A stretch of 6,762 nucleotides of DNA, from the NCBI GenBank assembly GCA_937974465.1, contig CALJWY010000192.1, positions 1 to 6,762 of the forward strand, given 5' to 3'. The notes beneath the pieces were generated by a model that worked only from the letters and a program-made list of their open reading frames with translations, ran no database searches and was not told the origin of the DNA. The translations under genes were made by a program, and so were the position numbers. Source of the DNA: an uncultured Lysobacterales bacterium. Its GTDB lineage: Bacteria > Pseudomonadota > Gammaproteobacteria > Xanthomonadales > SZUA-36. Positions 1-5,297 of this stretch are shown one piece after another (position 1 is the stretch's first letter; each line of letters starts with the position of its first letter).

Positions 1-1043
1 GACGGCAGCTTCGAATACCCCATCCCATCCGGCTCCTTCCCAGCCCGCAACATGCGTACAATTTCTCCACTCGCCAGATCCACTTGCGTAATAACATCAG
101 CATTGGCATGTGCCACGAAGGCGTGGTCACCGTGGTGATCAACCACCACTCCGATTGGCACCGAGCTATCGCCAAATCGATCCCCGAATAGCCGTCCCTC
201 GGCATCCATGCTGTTGAAATCGAATGACACGGTGCGAGTTTCCTTAAACGTGGCGGCATCATAAATTGCCAATTCGCCGGCCCTGGCCCTGGTGACCAGG
301 ATCTGGCCTTTGGGCGTTGCCGTGGCCCGGATCGGGAAGCCTTTTGATGGAATCTCTTTAACTGGCTGGAAGGTTTCGCCATCAAGAATGGTCAGTGTGT
401 CATCGGCCCGGTTGGTCACCCAGATGTGTCCATTGAGTGGTGAAACAGTGATGCCTTCTGCACCTTTACCGGTCGCGATGATTTTGAGCAACTTGCCGGT
501 TCCCACATCCATTGCGGTCACTGAACCCGAACCCATGTTGCTGGTATAGGCGCGCCGCCCGTCCGGGGCGAGGGCAACCATGTGAGATGTTTGCTGATCT
601 GTTCCAATCGACTTGCTGACCGCACCACTTTTAATGTCGACCACGATCAGTGCCTCGTTGGCCTCCACGGTGATCGCCGCTGTCTCATTATCGATCCATT
701 CCACGCCGTGGGGCGCGCGGTATTCACCCAGGTCGATGGTCTTTACCACCTTGGCGCCTGGAATATCGATGAGTGTAAGGGTATGTCCCGATTGTCCACG
801 CCCGCCATAATTGGTGACCAGGCCGAATTTGCCGTTTGGGGAGATGCCGACCTCGTGTGGGCCTTCACCAGTGGCAAGCGTGGCGATGACTTCGCCGCTT
901 TCCAGGTTGATCAACGATGCCGTTGCTTCCGCCTTGTTGGCCACGACCAGGGTTGCGCCCGATGCGGTGGCAGGTATTGAAATGATGGCGACGAGGATCA
1001 GTGCGATCCTTACCAGGTTGCCGGGGTAGATGTGCTTGTTCAT
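1..1043 (-). CDS. Exported YncE/YVTN-family beta-propeller protein (3' end beyond window)
   Basis: The frame is open for 347 codons from an ATG at 1043 and leaves the window without a stop, so the C-terminus is missing, though probably only by a little. Residues 10-29 form a hydrophobic signal peptide ending in an ATASGA-type cleavage region, so the mature protein should be periplasmic. The rest consists of repeated blades of YVTN type: a Gly/Asp turn, then a strand such as GLVTNYG (74-80), AYTSNMGSGSV (165-175), HIWVTNRADDTL (206-217) or AFVAHANADVI (308-318), then a VDLASGE-like strand. The family folds as a seven-bladed propeller. Its members usually lack a proven enzyme activity and act as binding or scaffolding proteins, so no substrate is assigned. 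An AAGGA ribosome site lies 6 nt before the ATG. It is transcribed away from the DUF4160 cassette. Fold assignment is strong; function is unknown. Confidence 0.88.
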   Translation of the reverse strand, partial: MNKHIYPGNLVRIALILVAIISIPATASGATLVVANKAEATASLINLESGEVIATLATGEGPHEVGISPNGKFGLVTNYGGRGQSGHTLTLIDIPGAKVVKTIDLGEYRAPHGVEWIDNETAAITVEANEALIVVDIKSGAVSKSIGTDQQTSHMVALAPDGRRAYTSNMGSGSVTAMDVGTGKLLKIIATGKGAEGITVSPLNGHIWVTNRADDTLTILDGETFQPVKEIPSKGFPIRATATPKGQILVTRARAGELAIYDAATFKETRTVSFDFNSMDAEGRLFGDRFGDSSVPIGVVVDHHGDHAFVAHANADVITQVDLASGEIVRMLRAGKEPDGMGYSKLP

Positions 1044-1075
1044 GGGGGGTCCTTGGTTGACTCAATCGATATGGT

Positions 1076-1093
1076 AAATATTAATCAATATTT
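1076..1093. promoter_or_regulatory. AT-rich inverted repeat in the divergent intergenic region
   Basis: AAATATT (1076-1082) and AATATTT (1087-1093) form a perfect 7-bp inverted repeat with a 4-nt spacer, 33 bp upstream of the beta-propeller start codon. It has the size and place of a regulator-binding site for that gene. It does not match a full FNR or IHF consensus, and I cannot name a regulator. The remainder of the 1044-1242 gap shows a TATATT box at 1215-1220 in front of the DUF4160 gene, but no convincing -35 element at the right distance. Confidence 0.3.
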
Positions 1094-1242
1094 GCTTGTA
1101 TTGCTGTTTTGGCCAGCGTTCAGGATGTTTCTGGTGATTAGATGAGGATACGTCAAATCAAGAACACTGGTCTGCGGTTTCTTACAACAATATGAGCAAA
1201 TCCCTGATTTAGCGTATATTAGTATCATCGTAAGCTCTGTTT

Positions 1243-1479
1243 ATGCCTGCGATATTGAGAATTGGTCCATTTCGGTTTTTCTTTTATAGCAATGAAGATG
1301 GTGAACCGGTACACATTCATGTTCAAAGAGATAAAATGTTAGCAAAGTTCTGGTTGGCTTCTGTCAGTTTGGCAAGTTCGACAAGATTTCCACCAAGGGA
1401 ATTGAGAAAGCTGGAATTATTGGTAATCAAGAACAGAGAGTTATTCTTGGAGGCTTGGAATGAGCACGTTGGAAGCTGA
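1243..1479 (+). CDS. DUF4160 domain protein (78 aa)
   Basis: This small basic protein covers the whole DUF4160 family fold. It begins MPAILRIGPFRFFFYSNE, followed by the family hallmark EPVHIHVQRD (residues 21-30), the AKFWL strand (34-38) and a C-terminal helix ending LFLEAWNEHVG. The length, about 80 residues, is normal for the family, so it appears complete. DUF4160 genes are typically followed by a DUF2442 gene, as here, and the pair is often discussed as toxin-antitoxin-like, but no biochemical activity is established to my knowledge. The conserved His-x-His (24 and 26) might be catalytic or metal-binding, which is inference. No strong ribosome site precedes the ATG at 1243. The gene overlaps the next one by 20 nt, which implies translational coupling. 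Confidence 0.85.
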   Translation: MPAILRIGPFRFFFYSNEDGEPVHIHVQRDKMLAKFWLASVSLASSTRFPPRELRKLELLVIKNRELFLEAWNEHVGS

Positions 1480-1705
1480 GCGTCACCCACAAGCGCATAA
1501 TGTGAAATGCACCGATGTTGCCGTATATGTCGAATTGCTTGATGGGCGAACAATTTCTGCTCCACTGGTTTGGTTCCCCAGGCTTGCCGGGGCAAAGAAA
1601 GAACAGCTGAAAAACTGGGAGTTACTGGGTGATGGGGAAGGTATACATTGGCCAGATCTCGATGAAGACTTGAGCGTTGCGGGGCTGTTAGCTGGAAAGC
1701 ACTAA
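1460..1705 (+). CDS. DUF2442 domain protein, GIHWPDLDEDLSV type (81 aa)
   Basis: The protein is a DUF2442 family member of the subtype that accompanies DUF4160. It has a strand pair VAVYVELLDGRTISAPLVWF (residues 21-40), PRL, then KNWELLGDGEGIHWPDLDEDLSVAGLL as the C-terminal hallmark. The length is near normal for single-domain members. The ATG at 1460 has a good GGAGG site (1449-1453, 6-nt spacing) that lies inside the end of the DUF4160 gene, and the two reading frames overlap by 20 nt, so the products are probably made together. The family has been proposed as the partner, possibly the antitoxin, of small neighbouring proteins. No separate DNA-binding helix-turn-helix is visible in this short version. 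Family assignment is firm and function is unknown. Confidence 0.85.
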   Translation: MSTLEAERHPQAHNVKCTDVAVYVELLDGRTISAPLVWFPRLAGAKKEQLKNWELLGDGEGIHWPDLDEDLSVAGLLAGKH

Positions 1706-1707
1706 CG

Positions 1708-1974
1708 ATGAACTCATTGGCGCGTGGAAAAAACACTTCAGGAGTTGAAGTTACAAGCATTTCAGCCCACGGGGTCTGGATATTGGCTCACGATAAAGAG
1801 CTGTTTATGTCATATGATGACTTTCCCTGGTTCCAGGACGAGACGGTAAGCACAATTCTAAATGTTGAAGAATCTTCCAACGGTCATTTCTATTGGCCTG
1901 ACCTTGATGTCGATCTAAGCGTTGAAATTATTGAGAACCCAGGTCTATTTCCTCTTAAGGCGAAACAGTCATAA
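1708..1974 (+). CDS. Second DUF2442 domain protein, FPWF/YWPDLDVDLSV type (88 aa)
   Basis: This is a second DUF2442-type protein of a different subtype from its neighbour. It has VWILAHDKELFMSYDDFPWFQDETVSTILNV in the middle (residues 23-53), then GHFYWPDLDVDLSVEII and a C-terminal ENPGLFPL. The shared WPDLDxDLSV block shows common ancestry with the gene before it, but the rest has diverged greatly, so this is not a recent tandem duplication. The ATG at 1708 follows the previous stop by 2 nt, with GGAAAG at 1694-1699 as ribosome site. The spacing indicates one operon with the two preceding genes. DUF2442 proteins of this subtype are often found alone or next to DUF4160 genes; having both subtypes behind one DUF4160 gene is the notable point. 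Confidence 0.83.
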   Translation: MNSLARGKNTSGVEVTSISAHGVWILAHDKELFMSYDDFPWFQDETVSTILNVEESSNGHFYWPDLDVDLSVEIIENPGLFPLKAKQS

Positions 1975-2091
1975 GTTATTTGTGATTTTTCCTGATTGAC
2001 GATAATCGCGACTGACGGCTTCGACGTTGGCCAGTTCCATGGGGTAATGCTTTTTCACAGCGACAAGTGCCTCCCACTGGGGTGACGCCAA
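1969..2091 (-). other. Possible short coding remnant or small ORF (40 codons, TTG start)
   Basis: A minus-strand frame from TTG at 2091 to TGA at 1969 encodes 40 residues including SPQWEALVAVKKHYPMEL. The purine-rich AGGGAAGGA lies about 9 nt upstream of the TTG. The residue mix looks protein-like. The same frame is open upstream to the SDR stop codon at 2128-2130. It could be a real small gene, the leftover 3' end of a gene cut away by rearrangement, or chance. Its stop overlaps the stop of the convergent DUF2442 gene by 3 nt. I do not recognise a family. Apart from this, the 1975-2127 gap shows nothing. Confidence 0.25.
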
Positions 2092-2127
2092 TACCCTAGA
2101 TCCTTCCCTGGGAATTATGGTTAAGAC

Positions 2128-2907
2128 TTAAAACGTCCCCGGAAACAACCCCCCATCCATCAACACGTTCTGCGCAGTGACATAAGCGGCCTGCTGGCTG
2201 CATAAAAACGCGCATATCGCTCCAAACTCATCCGGATCTCCGGGCCGCTTTGCCGGGACTTTCTGGAAAAACCCGTCCAGGAATTTATCTTCATCCATGC
2301 CACTCGCGGCAGCCCTGCCTTTAAGCAATGAATACAGGCGGTCGGTGGCGATAAAGCCGGGCAGCAGGTTGTTGATGGTTACATTGTGTTGGGCGGGTTC
2401 GTGGGCGATGCCGGCGATAAAGCCGGTCAGCCCGGCACGCGCGCCGTTGGAGAGTCCCAGTTCGGCCTGCGGCAGCTTGACCGCCACGCTGGTGATGTTG
2501 ACGATGCGCCCAAAACGGCGCTCGATCATGCCGTCCAGGCTGCGTTTGATCATATCGATGGCGCTGTACATATTGCCGTTAACGGCATCGAACCATTCCT
2601 GCTGGCCCCAGTCACGGAAATCACCCGGTGGTGGGCCGCCGGCATTGTTGATGACGATATCGGGGTTCGGGCAGGCACTGAACAGGGCATCGCGGCCTGC
2701 TTCGCTGGTGACATCAGCCACGATGGCATGTACTTGACCACTGCCTGCTGCGGATATTTCACTGGCAGTTGCTTTGAGTGTTTCCTCATTACGGGCATTG
2801 ATCCACACATGCACCCCTTCCTTTGCCAGTGCCAGCGCACAGGCTTTACCGAGGCCCTTGCTGGATGCACACACGATGGCGGATTTTCCTTTGATGTTCA
2901 GGTCCAT
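2128..2907 (-). CDS. SDR-family oxidoreductase-like protein with altered active site (259 aa)
   Basis: This is a short-chain dehydrogenase/reductase fold protein. The nucleotide-binding loop is ASSKGLG (residues 14-20) in place of the usual TGxxxGIG. ADV (64-66), NNAGG (87-91), NITS with Ser140, LLPGFIATDR (181-190) and a C-terminal VLMDGGLFPGTF complete the family pattern. Where classical members have YxxxK, this one reads Ser153-x3-Arg157 (GLSNGARAGL), so both the catalytic Tyr and Lys are absent. This matches the FabG-like SDR subgroup known to deviate at the cofactor motif and catalytic tetrad, whose reactions are mostly unknown. I chose ATG 2907 because the fold begins at once (MDLNIKGKSAIV) and AAGG sits 9 nt upstream; an in-frame ATG at 2970 would add 21 unlikely residues overlapping the promoter. 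Likely cytoplasmic and monocistronic. Confidence 0.85.
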   Translation of the reverse strand: MDLNIKGKSAIVCASSKGLGKACALALAKEGVHVWINARNEETLKATASEISAAGSGQVHAIVADVTSEAGRDALFSACPNPDIVINNAGGPPPGDFRDWGQQEWFDAVNGNMYSAIDMIKRSLDGMIERRFGRIVNITSVAVKLPQAELGLSNGARAGLTGFIAGIAHEPAQHNVTINNLLPGFIATDRLYSLLKGRAAASGMDEDKFLDGFFQKVPAKRPGDPDEFGAICAFLCSQQAAYVTAQNVLMDGGLFPGTF

Positions 2908-2941
2908 TTTTAATGCCTTAACTGGTAATGAGAGTTCTCTG

Positions 2942-2970
2942 ATTAGAATACGATTTATCGATCTGCACAA
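2942..2970 (-). promoter_or_regulatory. Predicted sigma-70 promoter of the SDR gene
   Basis: On the minus strand TTGTGC (2970-2965) and TCTAAT (2947-2942) are separated by exactly 17 bp, 34 bp upstream of the SDR start codon. TCTAAT differs from TATAAT by one base; the -35 matches 3 of 6. The spacer contains the small palindrome CGATTTATCG (2951-2960), which could be an operator. This separates the SDR gene from the higBA transcript. Confidence 0.45.
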
Positions 2971-3007
2971 TGGATAAACGCATTAAAGTAAGGTCATAGC
3001 GACTTTT

Positions 3008-3313
3008 CTAGGCGGCAATGGTAGGAACTTCTCGCTCAATTTTCTCACCTATTGCCCTGCGTGTTGTCTCCAATTCGTAGTGCTTTTGCAGGTTCATCCA
3101 GAATTCGGGTGTGGTCTTAAAATATCGCGCAAGACGCAATGCCGTATCGGCTGTAATGCCGCGCCTTTCTTTTGCGATTTCATTGATTCGAGCGGCGGTA
3201 ACGCCCAGGAGCTTGGCAAGGGCGTTTGAGGAAAGGCCGAGTGGAACCATGAATTCCTCTCTTAGGATCTCTCCCGGATGAATTGCAGCTAATACTTCTT
3301 TAGTCATAATCAT
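3008..3313 (-). CDS. higA: HigA-family antitoxin (XRE helix-turn-helix)
   Basis: The product is a 101-residue HigA/VapI-type antitoxin. Residues 12-20 (HPGEILREE) and 25-49 hold the helix-turn-helix: LGLSSNALAKLLGV followed by the recognition helix AARINEIAKER. Then come the family hallmarks RGITADTALRLARYF (51-65) and TPEFWMNLQ (68-76). In HigBA modules this protein binds and neutralises the HigB toxin and represses the shared promoter. It follows higB by 12 nt, the inverted order (toxin first) typical of higBA. The start could be ATG 3313 or the second ATG at 3307, which is better spaced (9 nt) from AGAG. The normal length and intact motifs suggest a functional antitoxin. Confidence 0.93.
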   Translation of the reverse strand: MIMTKEVLAAIHPGEILREEFMVPLGLSSNALAKLLGVTAARINEIAKERRGITADTALRLARYFKTTPEFWMNLQKHYELETTRRAIGEKIEREVPTIAA

Positions 3314-3325
3314 GATCTCTGGATA

Positions 3326-3601
3326 TCACTGATAGTCAACAATCTCAACATCTTCGGCACCATCATTCCATCGAAAGCAAATACGGTACTGGCCATTGAT
3401 TCTGATACTGTATTTACCCTTCCTGTTGCCCTTTAGTCGCTCAAGTCGGTTGCCAGGCGGACAGCGCAAGTCATTCAGGATATGAGCGCTGGCCAGCATA
3501 GCCAGTTTTCTTCTGGCAGGGGATTCAATGCCCACAAATTTCTGTACTCGTTGACCGTAGAACAGGTTTCGGGTGTTTGTGCATCCAAAAGATTTTATCA
3601 T
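3326..3601 (-). CDS. higB: HigB-family toxin (RelE/ParE superfamily mRNA endonuclease)
   Basis: The 91-residue product begins MIKSF, as HigB toxins do, and carries the family core PPGNRLERLKG (48-58) and KYSIRINGQYRICFRW (63-78), ending in DVEIVDYQ. HigB cleaves mRNA on the translating ribosome; conserved basic residues of the core (Arg52, Arg55, Lys57, Arg67, Arg73) fit that role. Most relatives end DYH; here the last residue is Gln91, so the usual terminal His is missing, which may or may not reduce activity. The residue 7-22 stretch (CTNTRNLFYGQRVQKF) is in the expected helix position. Upstream of ATG 3601 there is no clear ribosome site, but a palindrome is close by. It forms an operon with higA, 12 nt downstream. 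Confidence 0.92.
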   Translation of the reverse strand: MIKSFGCTNTRNLFYGQRVQKFVGIESPARRKLAMLASAHILNDLRCPPGNRLERLKGNRKGKYSIRINGQYRICFRWNDGAEDVEIVDYQ

Positions 3602-3610
3602 GAAAAATAT

Positions 3611-3626
3611 CGCTTATCGATAAACG
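3611..3626. promoter_or_regulatory. Candidate HigA operator upstream of higB
   Basis: The 16 bases CGCTTATCGATAAACG form an inverted repeat with a single mismatch, around a perfect 10-bp palindrome TTATCGATAA (3614-3623). It begins 9 bp upstream of the higB start codon. HigBA operons are autorepressed by HigA dimers binding palindromes at the promoter, so this is the natural candidate. TTGACC on the minus strand (3661-3656) could be the -35 box, but no good -10 sits at the ideal distance. Confidence 0.5.
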
Positions 3627-3657
3627 ATTAATAAAACGTAGAATCGAACATATTGGG

Positions 3658-3792
3658 TCAATATTCAAGATTAATTGATGCGGGAGCTTTGATGGTCAGG
3701 TAAGCCTGTTTGTTCCTGTAAGAAATACCCGGCTCCAGTGCGATGACCCAACCAAAAACAGCAGACCCAATAAACAACTGAATAATATTCAA
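3658..3792 (-). other. Possible small ORF or remnant (44 codons, TTG start)
   Basis: In the 338-bp gap between higB and rplY a minus-strand frame from TTG 3792 to TGA 3658 encodes 44 residues. It starts with a hydrophobic stretch (MNIIQLFIGSAVFGWVIAL) followed by a polar tail (YRNKQAYLTIKAP). The frame is open further upstream without a good start, and it has no convincing ribosome site (AAGGG about 11 nt before TTG). It may be the 3' remnant of a gene, a small membrane peptide, or chance. I do not recognise a family. Confidence 0.15.
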
Positions 3793-3799
3793 ATATGTA

Positions 3800-3830
3800 T
3801 TGCCCTTACCTATAGAGAATACGTTATAAT
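3800..3830 (+). promoter_or_regulatory. Predicted sigma-70 promoter of rplY-pth-ychF
   Basis: A perfect TATAAT box lies at 3825-3830. TTGCCC at 3800-3805 is the best -35 candidate but with a long 19-bp spacer; at 17 bp the hexamer is the poor GCCCTT. Transcription would start near 3837, giving a leader of about 115 nt before rplY. Confidence 0.6.
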
Positions 3831-3849
3831 GCCCGGCTTGATTTTTGCG

Positions 3850-3895
3850 CCGTCCCTGGTCGCGGGGATGGATGAAACCGCCGTGAAAACGGTTT
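3850..3895 (+). ncRNA. Structured rplY leader with two hairpins (candidate L25 autoregulatory leader)
   Basis: The leader holds two successive hairpins. The first pairs CCGTCCC (3850-3856) with GGGATGG (3865-3871), all seven pairs allowing one G-U, over an 8-nt loop. The second pairs AAACCG (3875-3880) with CGGTTT (3890-3895) over a 9-nt loop and runs into two more T residues, so it could be an attenuator. Gammaproteobacterial rplY genes are known to have L25-binding leaders that control translation; I infer the same role here but have not matched it to the published motif. The rest of 3602-3939 holds the higB operator, the rplY promoter and otherwise nothing clear. Confidence 0.45.
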
Positions 3896-3951
3896 TTGCG
3901 TCGATCTGAGACTTTCAGTTTTGTCGCAAAATTACTTTATTGAGGAATGCC

Positions 3952-4680
3952 ATGACTGATTCAAATATTATTCTCGCGGAAATCCGTGAAGATGTGGGGA
4001 AAGGTGCGAGCCGCCGCCTGCGTCGTCAGGGATACGTACCCGCGGTTATTTATGGTGGCAAGAAAGATCCTGCCACACTGACCATTGAACACGCCCCGCT
4101 TTTCCATGCTGCTGAGGAGGAATCTTTTTATTCTTCCATCCTGGAAGTGCGCGTAGGCGATGGCCGCCAACAGAAAGTGGTGGTCCGTGATGTACACCAT
4201 CACCCCTACAAGCCGCAGATCATGCATCTGGACTTCATGCGTGTGTCTGCTGACGAACTGTTGAGGATATCGGTGCCGATTCACTATACCGGCGAAGATG
4301 AATCTGAAGCTGGTAAGACATCCGGCGTGATCATCCAGCACCTGATGACCGAAGTTGAAATCGATGCCTTGCCGGCCAACCTTCCCGAATACCTGGACGT
4401 TGACCTGTCTGGACTTGAGCCGGGTGGTGTCATATTGCTGACCGACATCAAGTTGCCTGAAGGCGTTGAAATTCCTGCGCTTGCCGGTGATGACCTTGAT
4501 GAAGTCATGATCGCCAATACGGTTCATATTAAGGAATCTCAGGGTACGGGCGCTGCTGCCGCTGAAGAAGCTGCCGCCGCTGAAGCCGAAGCAATGGGTA
4601 TCACCGATGAAGAGTCTGAAGATGCACTTGAAGATGCACCTGAAGAAGACGCTGGTGATGCGGAAGCTGACAAGGAATAA
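3952..4680 (+). CDS. rplY: Large ribosomal subunit protein bL25, long CTC/TL5 form
   Basis: The protein of 242 residues binds 5S rRNA in the 50S central protuberance. Residues 1-98 are the L25 domain, with GKGASRRLRRQGYVPAVIY (16-34) and HHHPYKPQIMHLDFMRV (82-98) contacting 5S rRNA in the family. Residues 99-190 form the TL5/CTC C-terminal beta domain (VPIHYTGED, LMTEVEIDALPANLPEYLDVDLSGL, DIKLPEGV). After 197 comes a low-complexity tail rich in Ala, Glu and Asp, ending DKE, common in long bL25 proteins. The start is ATG 3952, with GAGGA (3942-3946) 5 nt upstream; an upstream in-frame TTG (3940) lies on the ribosome site and is unlikely. It heads an operon with pth 14 nt downstream. The tail region contains a 12-bp tandem repeat (4618-4641). 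Confidence 0.96.
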   Translation: MTDSNIILAEIREDVGKGASRRLRRQGYVPAVIYGGKKDPATLTIEHAPLFHAAEEESFYSSILEVRVGDGRQQKVVVRDVHHHPYKPQIMHLDFMRVSADELLRISVPIHYTGEDESEAGKTSGVIIQHLMTEVEIDALPANLPEYLDVDLSGLEPGGVILLTDIKLPEGVEIPALAGDDLDEVMIANTVHIKESQGTGAAAAEEAAAAEAEAMGITDEESEDALEDAPEEDAGDAEADKE

Positions 4681-4694
4681 AGCCGGAGACGAAC

Positions 4695-5282
4695 GTGTCC
4701 GGAACATTTCTGATTGTCGGCCTCGGTAACCCGGGCTCCAACTATATCCAAACCCGGCACAATGCCGGGTTTTGGTTTATGGATAGCCTTTATCGGGGTG
4801 GTGGGTTTCGTACCCAGTCCAAACTTTCAGCCGAAGTGTGTCGCACCCGGCTGTTTGACCGGGAATGTATCCTGGTAAAACCAACGGTATTCATGAATCA
4901 CAGCGGCCAGGCTGTCAGGGCCGTGATGGATTACTACCGGATTGGCACTGAAGACATGCTGGTCGCATACGATGAACTGGATCTCCCGCCGGGTACAGCG
5001 CGCCTGAAGCAGGGCGGCGGCCACGGCGGCCACAATGGTATGCGGGATATTTTCCGCCATCTGGATAACACCGACTTTTTGCGCCTGCGTATAGGTATTG
5101 GCCATCCCGGGTTCAAGGATGCGGTAACCGGCTACGTGTTAAGCCGGGCTCCGGCAGACCAGGAGCAGCTGATCATGCATGCCATTGGCGACGCCATTGC
5201 GGTTATGCCGGACCTGTTGGCTGGCAGGGTCTCGAAGGCAACTAAAGACTTACATACCGGTAAAGAACCACCGGTCAATTGA
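4695..5282 (+). CDS. pth: Peptidyl-tRNA hydrolase
   Basis: Pth cleaves the ester bond of peptidyl-tRNAs dropped from the ribosome, releasing tRNA for reuse, in the cytoplasm; it is normally essential. The 195-residue product has the normal length and an intact active site: GLGNPG (9-14), catalytic His22 in RHNAGF, Asn68 in FMNHSG, Asp93 in YDELDLPPG, and Asn114 in the GGGHGGHNG loop (107-115). The RLRIGIGHP strand (130-138) follows, then a C-terminal helix. The start is GTG 4695, with GGAG (4685-4688) 6 nt upstream; translation is probably coupled with rplY, 14 nt before. The rplY-pth-ychF order is the usual one in many proteobacteria. Confidence 0.97.
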   Translation: MSGTFLIVGLGNPGSNYIQTRHNAGFWFMDSLYRGGGFRTQSKLSAEVCRTRLFDRECILVKPTVFMNHSGQAVRAVMDYYRIGTEDMLVAYDELDLPPGTARLKQGGGHGGHNGMRDIFRHLDNTDFLRLRIGIGHPGFKDAVTGYVLSRAPADQEQLIMHAIGDAIAVMPDLLAGRVSKATKDLHTGKEPPVN

Positions 5283-5297
5283 ATTTGGATACAAACC

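Noticed and set aside
292..1029. Several plus-strand open frames within the first kilobase
   Set aside because: All are antisense to the beta-propeller gene, whose minus-strand frame is open over the whole 1043 bases with a signal peptide and repeats.
1081..1095. Possible FNR or IHF site at the AT-rich palindrome
   Set aside because: Half-sites resemble the consensus (TTGAT, AATCAA), but the second half or the TTR element does not fit.
1323..1760. Minus-strand open frame of 145 codons across the DUF4160 and DUF2442 genes
   Set aside because: The plus-strand genes have recognised family motifs and good spacing; the antisense product matches nothing I know.
2386..2913. Plus-strand open frame of 175 codons opposite the SDR gene
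   Set aside because: It lies wholly antisense to a well-supported SDR gene and its translation has no recognisable domain; GC-rich codon structure explains it.
3961..4707. Minus-strand open frame of 248 codons opposite rplY
   Set aside because: It is a mirror of the L25 coding frame, is rich in Phe/Arg/His, and rplY is certain.
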